From: Mactra quadrangularis
Lineage: Eukaryota; Mollusca; Bivalvia; Venerida; Mactridae
Direction of reading: 5' to 3'
DNA: 64,000 nucleotides
Assembly (NCBI GenBank): GCA_025267735.1
Contig: CM046294.1
Span: 34,937,222 to 35,001,221 of the forward strand
The number at the start of each line of letters is the position of its first letter. Position 1 is the first letter of the stretch. A model generated the notes under the pieces. The model ran no database searches. It had not been told where the DNA came from and was given only the letters and a program-made list of their open reading frames with translations. Positions 1 through 13,060 of this stretch are shown piece by piece. A program made the translations under genes and the position numbers.

Positions 1-2382
1 GGTAAAAGCATCTTCATGTTTGCTAACTTTCGTTTCCAAAAAAACAAGCATCTGAAGAACCCGGATGTTGGATAAAATCTGCGCGGAGCACCATAGGTAA
101 AACATGGCATATTTAGAAAAAATCGGACCAGTGCTCGGTCACCTTGTTTTTAGTACAATAGAAGTAAATATGTGAAAGTTTTGTTGTAAACGGGTAAATT
201 ATTGATTGAATATTATGGATTTGTGTAAATTATGATATCTCTTAAATTATTATACTTATTATTAGTGAATAAGATGGAGCTGTTCACACACGATTTTCTA
301 GCGACAACAGCAGGTGCTATCCGCATATTTTGTCTGCAAAAACAATCAAGCGTTTAGATGATCATGATTTTGGGTTTCCGCGAGGGTTTGACAGATAGCC
401 CTAAATATAGACAAAATCATGAGGTTTCTATTTTTATTTACTGAAATTTAGATGGGGTGACCGAGCATAGGTAGTTGACTCTATCTAATTTTACTTTTCA
501 ATATTTTCTCCTTGTCATTTACTTAAATTTTATCTACTATTATTTTTTATATAGAGAAATTAAAACTTACACTATTTCCATATCAAAGGGAGATAATTTT
601 TCATCAAATAATTTTTATACTATGTAAACTAGAATCTAGTATCGGCAAATTTAAGATAGCACAATTTTTCATATATAACAGAGATAATTATTCACTTAGA
701 TTAAAAAAATATCAGTAACTTTACAACAGACTATTGTTTGATGAATCTTATTCATGCTAAATTAATAATATAATGTAAGGAATGAAAAATATTATATCCA
801 ATAATTTATCATGATTTTAAAAAATATGAATGATTGTAAAATAGCATTATGGGAATTCTACCTTAAATGTTATTGTTTGTTTTTCAAAATATGAATAATT
901 TCATGTGTTAAATGATAATTGTATAATAAACCAGGGAATTAGATGTCTCTGAATAAACTTACTTATAACCAACGTTTTTTAGTTAGGCTGTGGATATATT
1001 TATAAAATTATCCCACAATTTTGAAAATTGAACTGTAAATACATATAATTGGAAACTATTGTTCAGTTTTATTCAACTTTCAGTGGTGCATAAATTAATC
1101 CCATTGACTTGAATATTCATTACAGTACTTCTGTACTTTTGATTGATAAAATTAGATTTAAATCAGTGGAGTTAATGTATACGTCTCTGACAGACAAATA
1201 AAATTGAACATATTATCCCGGGTTTTAGCACAAAATGGCTTAACTCAATTTAAGTAAAGAGTGAGTTATGACCGTTTTGCCCTAAACTTACGACATGTAC
1301 AATGAAATGATGCTCATTTATGTTTATACATTGATACTTGATAGGTATCTCCCTTTGTTATTACAGAACTAGAATGTTTTTAGTGAAGTTATGAATGGTT
1401 ATGGTGACCATAAAACAATGAATCTACTCTTTAGACCTTCATCTCAAGAAATTTCAACTGTAAGGAACAGGTACTTTTTTCTTTGGTTTATATTAAATGA
1501 ACTGTGTTTTGTCAGGGTCCAATACAACTCCACTCATAGACAACTCAACCTGAAGTTGGGACAACTCAACCTGTGGACAACTCTGATCCTGTATTATTCA
1601 TAATTCTAAGTTTATTGTGTATTGAAGATATTGAGGAATAAAATAAATGATTATTTGATATTCATAGTTCTTTAAAAGTGAGAATTTAACATTTAAAATC
1701 AATTTTAATCTGAGCTTAAATTTAATTATTAAATTAAATAAAGATTTAATAATTAATTACAATAATAATATATAATACAGATTGAATTGTTCTGGGGTTG
1801 TGTTGTCTTCGGGTTGAGTTGTCCCGACTGGCGACATGAGTTGTTCTGATTAAGTATTGTACAATTGCGAACTGAATGGTTTGAAGTCAAAGACAGTATA
1901 TAATTATAAGGTGGCAACCTAATTTTTGGAGATATTTTCTTTTTCTAGGCCTTTTAGTAGCTTTTATTGACAATGTGAAAATGTTTATTAAAGAATGTTT
2001 TTTTTTAATTATGGCTCTACTTATAGTTAAGTCTACAGAAGTAATATAAAACTTCGTTTATAAGAAAAAGCATTACATTGATCATTGTTTTGGAGGCTTT
2101 GTTATGTCAGATGCTGAGTCTTATAAATATGATGCATTTATTTAAATTGTTTTCATTTTATCACCAACCTTACAAAATGTACTTAAAATAATGTTTCTAC
2201 AAAAGCAAGCAATGAAATTGAAGAATTTTTACATTAAATTTCCATGACTCCAAACTTTTGGTTGGCACTGTACTCACAAAGTATTTTACTATTTTTATAT
2301 CCAAGTGCAATTAGTTGCTAGTCTCTTCAATATAATTAATTATACATGTACATGTGTAATCAAGGTGAATAGTAGAAGAGTA
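1..2382. other. AT-rich sequence without an identifiable gene
   Basis: No splice-bounded coding exon was seen. The ORF at 1391-1603 has no coding character. An imperfect inverted repeat lies at 1516-1860: the words GGGACAACTCAACC and GGTTGAGTTGTCCC face each other across about 250 bp, probably an old inverted-repeat transposon. Confidence 0.5.
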
Positions 2383-3433
2383 TGTGAAGTCAGCAGTAAA
2401 GCAGTAACTTCAGTAACTTTACTGCCAGAAAGTTTGTAGTTCAGCAGTAAAAAATTTCTGCTAAAAGTTTCAGCAGTACAGCAGTAAAACTTTCGAAAAT
2501 GATGGTTGTATTGCTCCAACTTTCAATAATAATGGTTATGGTTAAGACGGCTATGATGATAGTCAAGTTGAAATATTGAATACATATTATCATATTAATC
2601 AAATTCGAAGAAACAATATAATCAGAATGTAAATTTTAGGTACTGTTCTAAATGTTACTGTCGACTTCATCTAGCTTCAATGTTAAACATTAAAATGAAT
2701 AACATTTCTACATTTAACTGACGGAAAATAATAATAAATAATATGCATGAAATTGTAGCAGTAAAGGTTTACTGTTGTACTGCTGATTAGGGATTTAACG
2801 ATGATCGATTATAATCGATAATCGATCGTTTCATTAGAATTGGGAGACAATCGATTATGAAGTTTAATAATCGATTATCGCTAATATCAGTTATTCATTT
2901 TTATTGACAATTAGACAGTCAAGTTTTAATTTATTAATATTACTAGAAAAACAGTATTTCATGGGAATAAAACTCTTCTCAATTAAAACATGATGATTAC
3001 ATTTTACTACTACTTTGTTATTGTAAATTATTGAGATCAGTGTCAACATTTTTGGTCGGCGACATTAAATTCGCCATTACTGGACAATATATAGTCCCTT
3101 TTCTATACTGTATGGGTACTGAAAATGTCCGAAAATTGATTTTATTATTAAACATAAACAACCACTAAACCACTAGTTATAGGTTTATTATACATGGTTT
3201 AATATTCTATTATAAGAAACAACATCACTTAAACCATTCCAAGGTATTGCCATATACATGATGTATATAAAAATATATATTATCATATATTTTCAGAATA
3301 AAAACCCTGAGTAAATGTATCGATTATAAAATCAATGATTGATTGAAAAGGGTCGTTTGATTATTTCCGATGATCGATCATGATTTTTTCCCGATTTTGA
3401 AACCCTACTGCTGATATTACTGCTGATTTCACA
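2383..3433. mobile_element. TA-flanked inverted-repeat element hosting a hAT-like element
   Basis: The ends TGTGAAGTCAGCAGTAA and the complement of TACTGCTGATTTCACA face each other and are flanked by TA on both sides (2381-2382, 3434-3435), as for Tc1/mariner-type MITEs. The interior repeats AGCAGTAA words. It is split by the element at 2788-3407. Confidence 0.55.
2788..3407. mobile_element. hAT-like nonautonomous element with 8-bp target duplication
   Basis: Ends TAGGGATTT...AAACCCTA with CTGCTGAT directly repeated on both sides (2780-2787 and 3408-3415). An 8-bp duplication plus TAGGG ends is the hAT pattern. The interior has ATCGAT palindromes and no transposase. Confidence 0.75.
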
Positions 3434-4030
3434 TACATTCAATAAAAATTGTAATGATAAGTTTCAATTCTAATATGCTTAGTGTTTATTAAACTTGAAA
3501 AAAAATTCAATATTAAATCTAGTTATTTGCAAGCTATGTACATCTGATCTGTTAAAGCATTAGATGATTATAAATCTTGAATTAGGAAATGCTGTTGTTA
3601 GTGAACCTACTCAACAGTGTTAAAAAATATGGTTTTACATTTCACTTTGAACTAACTTGCAGTAATTAAAAGTGGTAGTTACAAAACTCTCTTTGGTTGA
3701 TGTATAGAATGTGAATGCTTTCATAGTATACTTAATTTATTTGAAATTTTGAGACTAGCCCTTCTGTTGACTTAGTAATTTATCATGAATTAGACTTTTT
3801 ATCGGACTAAACAAAATTAACGTTAGTTGTAGAGAAAGTGTGTTTAATCTTTTGATTCTGAAATGGGTGCTTAAAAACAACAAAAAATTGTAGTTTAATC
3901 TGTCAAAATATCACACTTCAGTTAAATTTTCTTGTTTGTTTTTTTTCAGATTGAACATTATGAACAGTAGTGTTAATCAAGCATATCAAGCTGGTGAATG
4001 TAAAACTTATGATCACTACAGATGAAGAAT

Positions 4031-4254
4031 GTTGTCCATATACGCGTGTCCTGCTGAAATTAAACAAGTCATCTCGGACTTTTTGTCCTTGAGATGTTTG
4101 TTGTCCATATACGCGTGTCCTGCTGAAATTAAACAAGTCATCTCGGATTTTTTGTCCTTGAGATGTTTGTTGTCCATATACGCGTGTCCTGCTGAAATTA
4201 AACAAGTCGTCCTGGACTTTTTGTCCTTGGGATGCTTGTTGTCCAAGTAAATTA
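4031..4254. repeat. 69-bp tandem repeat, 3 copies plus a partial
   Basis: The unit starts GTTGTCCATATACGCG at 4031, 4100, 4169 and 4238. A period of 69 (a multiple of 3) keeps frames open on both strands, which makes spurious ORFs. A TTTTTTTCAG acceptor-like site lies just upstream at 3949. Confidence 0.85.
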
Positions 4255-4284
4255 AAAAAAATTGTGTTCTTGTTTTTTTTAATC

Positions 4285-7200
4285 AAAAAGGATTCGTCCC
4301 CGAGCAATTTCGTACTAATTAAATTTATGTGTTACGAAAAATTATCGGACTTATCATTGTATACAGTTTGATTCGTCCCCTAGTAATTTCGAACCCAACT
4401 TTCTAGCTACAAAAATATTTAGGGACGTATATTTGTTTACATTTTGATGCGTCCCTGAGGAATTTCGAACGTAACTTTCTCGGTAATAAAAGCATTTGGA
4501 GACGAATCTGTATACAATTTATTTGTCCCCTAATAATTTCAAAACAATTTTTCGGTTACAAAAATATTTGAGGACGTATCTATGTTTACATTATGATTCG
4601 TCCCCAACCATTTCGACCCAAAATTTTTTGGGTACGAAATGATTTGGGGACGAATCTGTTTACATTTGATTCGTCCCCTAACTATTTCGACCCCAACTTT
4701 TTTAAGTACGAAAATATTTGAGGACGAATCATTGCTTACACCTTGATTCGTCCCCAAACCATTTCGACCACAACATTTTTGAGTACGAAATTATTGAGGG
4801 ACGAATCTGTTTACATTTGATTCGTCCAAAAACTATTTCGACCCCAACTTTTTTTGTGTACGAAAATATTTGGGGACGAATCTTTGTTTACATTTGAATC
4901 GTCCTCAAACTATTTCGACCCCAACTTTTTGAGTACGAAAATATTAGGGGACGAATTTTTGCTTACATTTTGATTCGTCCCCAACCATTTCGACCCAAAA
5001 TTTTTTGGTTACGAAATGATTTGGGGACGAACCTTTGTTTACATTTGATTCGTCCCCAAACTATTTCAACCCCAACCTTTTTTGAGTACGAAAATATTTG
5101 GGGACGAATCTTTGTTTACATTTAATCCGTCCCCAAACCATTTCGACCACAACATTTTTGGGTACGAAATAATTGAGGGACGAATGTTTGTTTACATTTG
5201 ATTCGTCCCCAAACTATTTCGACCAAAACATTTTTCGGTACGAAAATATTTGTGGACGGATCTTTGTTTACATTTGATTCGTCCCCAAACTATCTTTTTT
5301 TAATACGAAAATATCTGGGGACGAATCTTTGTTTACATTTGATTCGTCCCCAAACCATTTCGACCACAACATTTTTGGATACGAAATTATTAAGGGACGA
5401 ATGTTTGTTTACATTTGATTCGTCCCCAAACCATTTCGACCAAAACTTTTTAAAAAACGAAAATATTTGGGGACGAATCTTTGTTAACATTTTATTTCGT
5501 CCCCTAACCATTTCGACCCCAACTTTTTTGGGTACGAAATGATTTGGAGACGAATCTTTGTTTACATTTCATTCGTCCCCAAACTATTTCGACCCCAACT
5601 TTTTTAAGTACGAAAATATTTGGGGACGAATCTTAGTTTATAATTGATTCGTCCCCGAACCATTTCGACCCCAACTTCCCAAAAATATTGGGTCGAAATG
5701 GTTTGGGGACGAATCAAAATGTAAGCAAAAATTTGTCCCCAAATATTTTCGTACTCAAAAAAGTTGGGGTCGAAATAATTTGGGGACGAATCAAATGTAA
5801 ACAAAGATTCGTCCCCAAATATTTTCGTACTCAAAAAAGTTGGGGTCGAAATGGTTCGGGGACGAATCAATTGTAAACAAACATTCGTCCCCAAATATTT
5901 TCGTACTCAAAAAAGTTGGGGTCGAAATGGTTCGGGGTCGAATCAATTGTAAACAAAGATTCGTCCCCAAATATTTTCGTACTCAAAAAAACTTGGGTCG
6001 AAATGGTCAGGGGCCGAATCCCCAAGATTCGTCCCCAAATATTTTCGTACTCAAAAAAACTTGGGTCGAAATGGTCAGGGGCCGAATCCCCAAGATTCGT
6101 CCCCTAATATTTTCGTACCCAAAATTATTTGGGTCGAAATGGTTCGGGCCGAATCCCCAAGATTCGTCCCCTAAAATTTTTGTACTTTAAAAAACTTGGG
6201 TCGAAATGGTCCGGGGCCGAATCCCCAAGATTCGTCCCCTAATATTTTCGTACTCAAAAAAACTTGGGTCGAAATGGCGTCCCCTAATATTTTCGTACCC
6301 AAAAAAATTTGGGTCGAAATGGTCAGGGGCCGAATCCCCAAGATTCGTCCCCTAATATTTTCGTACTCAAAAAAACTTGGGTCGAATTGGTCAGGGGCCG
6401 AATCCCCAAGATTCGTCCCCTAATATTTTCGTACTCAAAAAATCTTGGGTCGAAATGGTCAGGGGCCGAATCCCCAAGATTCGTCCCCTAATATTTTCGT
6501 ACTCAAAATAATTTGGGTCGAAATGGTCAGGGGCCGAATCCCCAAGATTCGTCCCCTAATATTTTCGTACTAAAAAAAACTTGGGTCGAAATGGTCAGGG
6601 GCCGAATCCCCAAGATTCGTCCCCTAATATTTTCGTACTCAAAAAAACTTTGGTCGAAATGGTCAGGGGCCGAATCCCCAAGATTAGTCCCCTAATATTT
6701 TCGTACCCAAAATTATTTGGGTCGAAATGGTCAGGGGCCGAATCCCCCAGATTCGTCCCCTAATATTTTCGTACTCAAAATTATTTGGTTCGAATTGGTC
6801 AGGGGCCGAATCCCCAAGATTCGTCCCCTAATATTTTCGTACTCAAAAAATCTTGGGTCGAAATGGTCAGGGGCCGAATCCCCAAGATTCGTCCCTAATA
6901 TTTTCGTACTCAAAATAATTTGGGTCGAAATGGTCAGGGGCCGAATCCCCAAGATTCGTCCCCTAATATTTTCGTACTCAAAAAAACTTGGGTCGAAATG
7001 GTCAGGGGCCGAATCCCCAAGATTCGTCCCCTAATATTTTCGTACTCAAAAAAACTTGGGTCGAAATGGTCAGGGGCCGATTCCCCAAGATTCGTCCCCT
7101 AATATTTTCGTACTCAAAAAAACTTGGGTAGAAATGGTCAGGGGCCGATTCACCAAGATTCGGCCCCTTATATTTTCGTACTCAAAAAAACTTGTGTCGA

Positions 7201-7945
7201 AATGGTCAGGGGCCGAATCCCCAAGATTCGTCCCCTAATATTTTCGTACCCAAAATAATTTGGGTCGAAATGGTCAGGGGCCGAATCCCCAAGATTCGTC
7301 CCCAAATATTTTAGTACTCAAAAAAAACTTGGGTCGAAATGGTCAGGGCCGAATCCCCAGATTCAATGTAGACAAAGATTAGTCCCCAATATTTTTAGTA
7401 ACCGACTTTTTTCGGATACGAAGAGTTTTGGGACGAAATAAAATGTAAACAAAGATTCGTCCCTAATATTTTTCGTAACAAACTTTTTTGGTACGAAATG
7501 TTTGAGGACGAATCGAAATGTCGACAAAGATACGTCCCCAATACTTTTCGTAACCAACTTTTTTTGGGAACGAAAAGTTTGATGACGAATTTAAATGTAA
7601 ACAAAGATTCGTCCCCAATATTTTTCGTAACCAACTTTTTCCGTAACGAAAAGTTAGAGGACGAATCGAAATGTAGACAAAAATTCGTCCCCAATGCTTT
7701 TCGTAACCATTTTTTTATGGTACGAAAGTTTGAGAACGAAATGAAATGTAGACAAAGATTCGTCCCCAATACTTTTCGTAACCAACTTTTTTGCTAGTAG
7801 GAAATGGTTGAGGACGAATCGAAATGAAAACAAAGATATGTCCCCAATACTTTTCATAATCAACTTTTTTGGTACGAGAAATTTGAAGACGAATCAAGAT
7901 GTAAACAATGATTCGTCCCCAATATTTTTCGTAACCAAATAGAGT
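4285..7945. repeat. Large satellite with an inverted centre
   Basis: Units of about 76 bp built on GATTCGTCCCC ... GGGGACGAATC run in one orientation from 4285 to about 5680 and in the opposite orientation from about 5690. Between about 5990 and 7340 the unit shortens to 68 bp (GGGGCCGAATCCCCAAG junction, very uniform). From 7375 to 7945 a diverged 76-bp form returns. Each unit is itself quasi-palindromic. The many ORFs here are an effect of the repeat and not genes. Confidence 0.9.
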
Positions 7946-8099
7946 AAAATTCAACTTTTTATATAGATTAAAAACCCATTTTTAGAAATCAACTTTTCAT
8001 AGACTAGAAATTTACTCCTTCCATGGACTAGAAATCCACTCTTTCCATGGACTAGAAATCCACTTTTTCCATAAACTAAATTTCTTTAAATCTAAATTT

Positions 8100-8350
8100 C
8101 CATGCAATTCTAAATTATTTTGTGACCCCTGGGGTGGGGTCAATTTAAACCCCAGGGGTATAATTTGAACATTTTTTGTAAAGCGCCTTCTAGTGATGCC
8201 ACATGCCAATTTTAATAACTGTAGATCATATGGTTTTTGACAAGAATATTTTTAAGAAATTGTTGACGACGGACGCACGCACACACGCACCCTCGCACCC
8301 CCTCACGCACTAACGCACATTGGTCAGACCACAACAATAGCTCACCTTGA
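8100..8350. repeat. Dispersed repeat ending in a GAGC-type tail
   Basis: A stretch with GACGGACGCACGCACACACG and TAGCTCACCTTGAGCACTTA resembles a dispersed repeat commonly seen in bivalve DNA. A related tail (CAGGTGAGCGAGTAAGGGCC) occurs at 10128-10147. The assignment is from general familiarity only. Confidence 0.4.
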
Positions 8351-9420
8351 GCACTTAGTGCTCAAGTGACGATAAAAACGCCAAGAATTTTATAAAAATA
8401 AAATTGGTAACTTGTATAAAACACCGAATCGGTGAGAAAATTTGTCGATTTTACAAAAAAAATCGCCCATTTAAGATAACTCTAACCAGATTAGCAGTAT
8501 CTTGTCAAAACAAAAAGCAAATAAAATACACGGTCATAGTTGTAAATTGTGTAATTATTTTAAAATAAAACATTTTACCCTATATTTAAAAACAAAATGA
8601 CATAGAATTAATTCCTTTGTAATATATATAAGCCATTCCCTGTCAAGTATATGTTTTTGTATGTTAATTAAGGAGGTTTATAAGATGGAAGAATAAATTT
8701 CCGCAATATGTTAAATGAAGAAAAACATTCTTTACTATTTAGTATGATATGGTTATCGACGAATCCAAAATTTCTTAAGTACCATATAACAACATTTCTT
8801 TTTTTTCTTCTAAATTTGACCAAACTCAAATATAATGCATGATAAATCTACAGCATGAATTGAAGTATAATTTCACTAACTATCGGATATTCTCATCAAT
8901 GTTTAAACAGAAAAAAAAACATAATGAATATTGGGTTCAATATTGTTGCGAGTTTTGAAAAATACATACACATGTAGTTAACATTTGGAAAAGCAAGTGT
9001 TTTGCATGATGTTTTTTAAAAATAGTATGTAAATAAAATCAACGAGCATTTATTAAATAAAAGAAGTAAATGCTTTAAAAGTGATTACATACCGTAAAAA
9101 GGTTACTGGACACACCTCGTTGACTCAATGTGATGGAAATATTAGAAACACTAACAAGTAATTTAACTGTTCCTTAAAGGGGTACGGGAGGGGTGCTCGA
9201 ATGCTCAATTTTAGACCTTCATTTTTCAAAATTTCGGGAAACCCCTCCCGTACCCACCCCAAGTTGGGTCTACCAGCCCCCAGGCAGCCCTGTTCTGTAT
9301 CCGCCTCTGAGATATACTTATGGCCGCCAGATGACATTTCTTACTCCCTAATAGCAGATAGTTTTACTGGAAATGTAAGTTAATCTAATGTACACTGTTA
9401 AACAGGACACTGTAACAATT
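8351..9420. other. AT-rich spacer, no gene seen
   Basis: Only a short hairpin is notable: GGTACGGGAGGGGT at 9181 and its complement near 9243-9256. It may be the pair of ends of a very small inverted-repeat element. Confidence 0.4.
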
Positions 9421-9426
9421 GAATTG

Positions 9427-9955
9427 AACCACATTTGCAATTATATGTTCGAACCCCTGTAGAGCACAAACGGCGAAGACATGGTATAAAGATGTATTTT
9501 ATGCTAATACCAAGCGAATGAGCAATATCATACAAGTCCATCTTGGGGCTAAAAGGAGGGGTGTTACCTAAAAAAAGCCATATAATAGATATACTTACTA
9601 TGTATTTTTTTAAGTGGGTTCGAATCCCCGTAGAGCCCAAATGGTGAAATCTGACCACAGAAGACCGGGTATACAGACGCACACTATGCTAATACTATTC
9701 GAATGAGCCCCTCCATAATAGTCTATCTTGGGGCTGAAAGCGGGGGCTTGACCTCAAATTAGCCATATACATGTAATATATGTACTCTAAACGTTTTATA
9801 GTGGGTTCGAACCCCTGAAGAGCCCAAACGGTGAAGTGTGACCCCGGAAGACCAGGTATACAGACATATTTTATGCTTATACCGAACGAATGAGCAACAT
9901 ATTACAAGTTCATCTTGGGCTCAAAGGTCCAGCATACAAGCTAATTGCTAAATAC
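9427..9955. repeat. Three tandem copies of a 170-190 bp unit with a tRNA B-box-like word
   Basis: Each unit carries GTTCGAACCCCTGTAGAGC or a close variant (TTCGAA at 9448, 9619 and 9806), then a GGTATA...AGACATATTTTATGCTAATAC block. GGTTCGAATCC matches a pol III B box, but no tRNA fold is present. Tandem SINE-like repeat. Confidence 0.55.
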
Positions 9956-11497
9956 TGTTTTATGAGAAAGTTTTGGGAAACCTTACATGTTCACAACATT
10001 TGGTTGCATTTCTCTTTTTGATGTGATATTAATCAAACATATAATGTTTATCTTAATGATTTACACTTGAAGTTTGTTGCAAATATTATCAGAATGCTAT
10101 GTTTAGATAATTTTGAGTAATTAGGCTCAGGTGAGCGAGTAAGGGCCATCATGGCTCTCTTGTTATTTGTTTTCAGTTCTTTAAATCTTTAAATTATTGT
10201 TTTATTTTATGCTTAATACATGCTTAGCATTTTCAATATGTTTTTAATGCTCACATCTTATTACAAACTAATGAGATGAGGTATATACATGTATATATAT
10301 ATACTCCTTAATTGTCAACACATTACATATCACAATCTCTTACTAATACTTATGCTGATAACTTGGTAAAATGAATAACATTATGTAACAAACAATGTTA
10401 ATTGTCTTTTTTGTATCATTTCAATTTCTTGTGCAATAAAACTTTTGTTTCTCTAACATGAGACTTGGTTTTCAATATGCGTTTCTCTAAATAATTAAAC
10501 AATCAACAATAAAAAGTAAGGAAGAAAGGTTTTTTGTGTTTCAACAAATGCGAGTTCTTTTTAAGAAATGAACATGTTACAATTAGTTATGCATGTTTTC
10601 TGGTCTTACATTGCAACTTTCTTGAAACTGGTACTCGTTCATATATCAATAATGGTATTTTCTGGTAATACAAACAGGTAACCCGACAAAACTTAGCGTC
10701 GACGAGTCCATACACGCACCCCTATTTTGACTACTCGACGTCATTTTTTTCATCACGTGACCTCAAATGCATCGTTTTGATTGGCTTAAGGCAACCGATG
10801 TCAACACAAATGCTCAAATCTTGATAATTGTCTAAATCGTTGGTCAGGACCGACGATAATTAGAGTAATAAAATGTGGAACCATTTGAATAGGGCTCCCA
10901 CTGCTAATCTTCACCGCTGTAAAAACTTTTATTCCCGATATCATAATAATTTGCTGTGCTTCTTAAATTGCATGTGCAGTATTTCTTAGAATTTGGTTAA
11001 TTATATGTAATTATAACACTATTTTGTATTCAAACTTTTCTTTGTTTAACACATGTTTGAAATGTTGTGTCCATTCAGTTACCTGTAAAAGTAGATTTTG
11101 AAGTGAGCTATACTGATTTCTCAAAATTGTTGTATATAGTTGTTCTTCGAACAACCAAAATGAAAATATAAGGGCAGCGGAGTGATCCCTTAAAGGTATT
11201 TCGAGGAAAGTTCGAACGACACAATTGAGACCACTCATAAGAAAATTTCAGAAGGTATAGACATTATTTTACACCGCCAGAAGTTGATCCGTTTAGCAGA
11301 ATCCTCTTAACACAGTAATAGGTTGTTGACAACATTCAAGAATGTATATGAAAATATCTCAGGTAGTTGAGTCGACGTTCCAGCACGAAAACAATTTATT
11401 TTGCGCTAGTTTAAATCCTATACAACTCTGAGTTTTTAATAGTTTTGTAATTGAGTACATCGATACAACCATATTTAATATACAACTATAATTTATA
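9956..11497. other. Intergenic, no gene seen
   Basis: Mostly AT-rich. The stretch 10690-10880 is richer in CG dinucleotides (GTCGACGAGTCC, CTCGACGTCA), but no exon could be attached to it. Confidence 0.35.
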
Positions 11498-12222
11498 CAG
11501 TGCCCTCCAATAGCCCTTGGACTAAATCCTGGTTTTTAGAACAAACAGGTTCATATTTACTCCTAAAGAAAGAAACAATGAGTCTTTTCAGCAAACTCCA
11601 AAATGATAATTCAAAGAGTTTATCAATATAATTATGATCTTAAACTCTTTTCTTTTACAAAAACATGCTTAACTACTAGTAAAGTTATATGGTAGGGGTG
11701 CTGCGAGTATCCGAGTACTCGGATATTCGCGATCTCGACCAGAAAATCGAGTACGAATATTCGTCACGTCCGAAATCGTCGGATCGCGATCTTTTGATGA
11801 AAAAATATATAGAACATTTTAAGCTTAATTTCCACTGAAAACGAGCCGCACTACTAATGAAAACTGTAACTTATGTAGGGAACGTAATATCTTGTGTCAA
11901 AATTTCGATTGAAACACATTTAAACTAAAATGTTATCACTAAAAATATCCATAAAAGATCTAATAATAGAAATGTTTAGAGTTCATGGATTTCCATGTAG
12001 TAAAAGCATCTGTAACTATTCACTTATTTTTGTTATTACATGAATTCCTGTATGCTTCTCCATAAACAAGTGATTCGTGGTTCGATTTGTGAATCGCTAC
12101 ACATGAATCGTGGTTTTGATAGGATCGCCACTAGCTCGGCGATCCACAGCCCTATTATATGCGGTAGGCATAACAAGTTTTTCTCAAAATTTCATTTGTC
12201 CAGTAACTTTTGGAGGGCACCA
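11498..12222. mobile_element. TA-flanked inverted-repeat (mariner-like) element
   Basis: The left end CAGTGCCCTCCAATAG and the right end CTTTTGGAGGGCACCA are inverted copies flanked by TA. There is no transposase. It is interrupted by the element at 11693-12154. Confidence 0.55.
11693..12154. mobile_element. hAT-like element nested in the TA-flanked element
   Basis: Starts TAGGGGTGCTGCGAGTATCC and ends CACAGCCCTA. The flanks TTATATGG and TTATATGC agree at 7 of 8 bases, as expected for an aged hAT target duplication. The ATCCGAGTACTCGGAT palindrome near the left end is typical of such ends. Confidence 0.55.
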
Positions 12223-12741
12223 TATATATATATACATACACTGGGGTCCAAACATTTCTTTACACAATTAATTATTTCATATTTTTTCTGCACACTTGAA
12301 TTATTGTAGAGAATTTAATCAGTATACAATAATAGGTCATGTTTTATTAAAAACTACATATTAACAATAATGGAAATACTATTAAATTATATAACTGAGG
12401 GTTCATGTTAAAATGTATATTAGTTGTTAAATTTACATCAACGTGTGGAGCAGCCTATATCTTAGCATATTCTGCTAATTTTACATCTGTAAAGAAACTT
12501 TTGAACTCCGGTGTATATATGAATATCTATTCGGGTGTTCCGATATACTTTTTGTACGTGACATGTGAGGCCATCTCTAAACGATTGTATGATTATATTG
12601 CATATACTTATTACCATACCGCTGTTATGTTTTTTAATTCTTCTTTCAAACCCAGCAGAAGGATTTATCCTTCTGTTATAATTCAATTCTTCTGCCAACA
12701 GACGCAGCAGAAAGATTGATTCTTCTGTTGTTGTTTAATCC

Positions 12742-13060
12742 TTCTGCCAGCAGACACATCTTTCTGTTATAATTCAATCCTTCTGCCAGCAGACACATCT
12801 TTCTGTTATAATTCAATCCTTCTGCCAGCAGACACATCTTTCTGTTATAATTCAATCCTTCTGCCAGCAGACACATCTTTCTGTTATAATTCAATCCTTC
12901 TGCCAACAGACCCAGCAGAAAGATTGATCCTTCTGCTGTAGATTTATCCTTCTGCCAGCAGACACAGCAGAAGGGTCGTTCCTTCTGCTGTAGATTTATC
13001 CTTCTGCCAGCAGACACAGCAGAAGGATCGTTCCTTCTGCTGTGTCTGCTGTGTCTGCTG
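12742..13060. repeat. 39-bp and 52-bp tandem arrays built on CTTCTGCTG words
   Basis: The 39-bp unit (TTCTGTTATAATTCAATCC...) recurs at 12762, 12801, 12840 and 12879, then a 52-bp unit (TAGATTTATCCTTCTGCC...) at 12939 and 12991. CAGCAGAAGG and CCTTCTGCTG face each other inside units. The long minus-strand ORF across this array is a product of the repeat. Confidence 0.85.

Noticed and set aside
133..470. Inverted GCTCGGTCACC words as transposon ends
   Set aside because: The words face the wrong way for terminal repeats of a single element, and no target duplication was seen.
3949..4030. Exon after the TTTTTTTCAG at 3949
   Set aside because: The one open frame (LNIMNSSVNQAYQAGECKTY) stops within 30 codons and has no donor; insufficient support.
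4539..7863. Dozens of ORFs of 60-124 codons across the satellite
   Set aside because: They repeat with the 68/76-bp unit on both strands and shift frame from unit to unit; they arise from the absence of stops in the repeat.
12405..12719. 104-codon plus-strand ORF as a membrane protein
   Set aside because: Hydrophobicity follows from AT-rich composition; no splice or start context and it runs into the tandem array.
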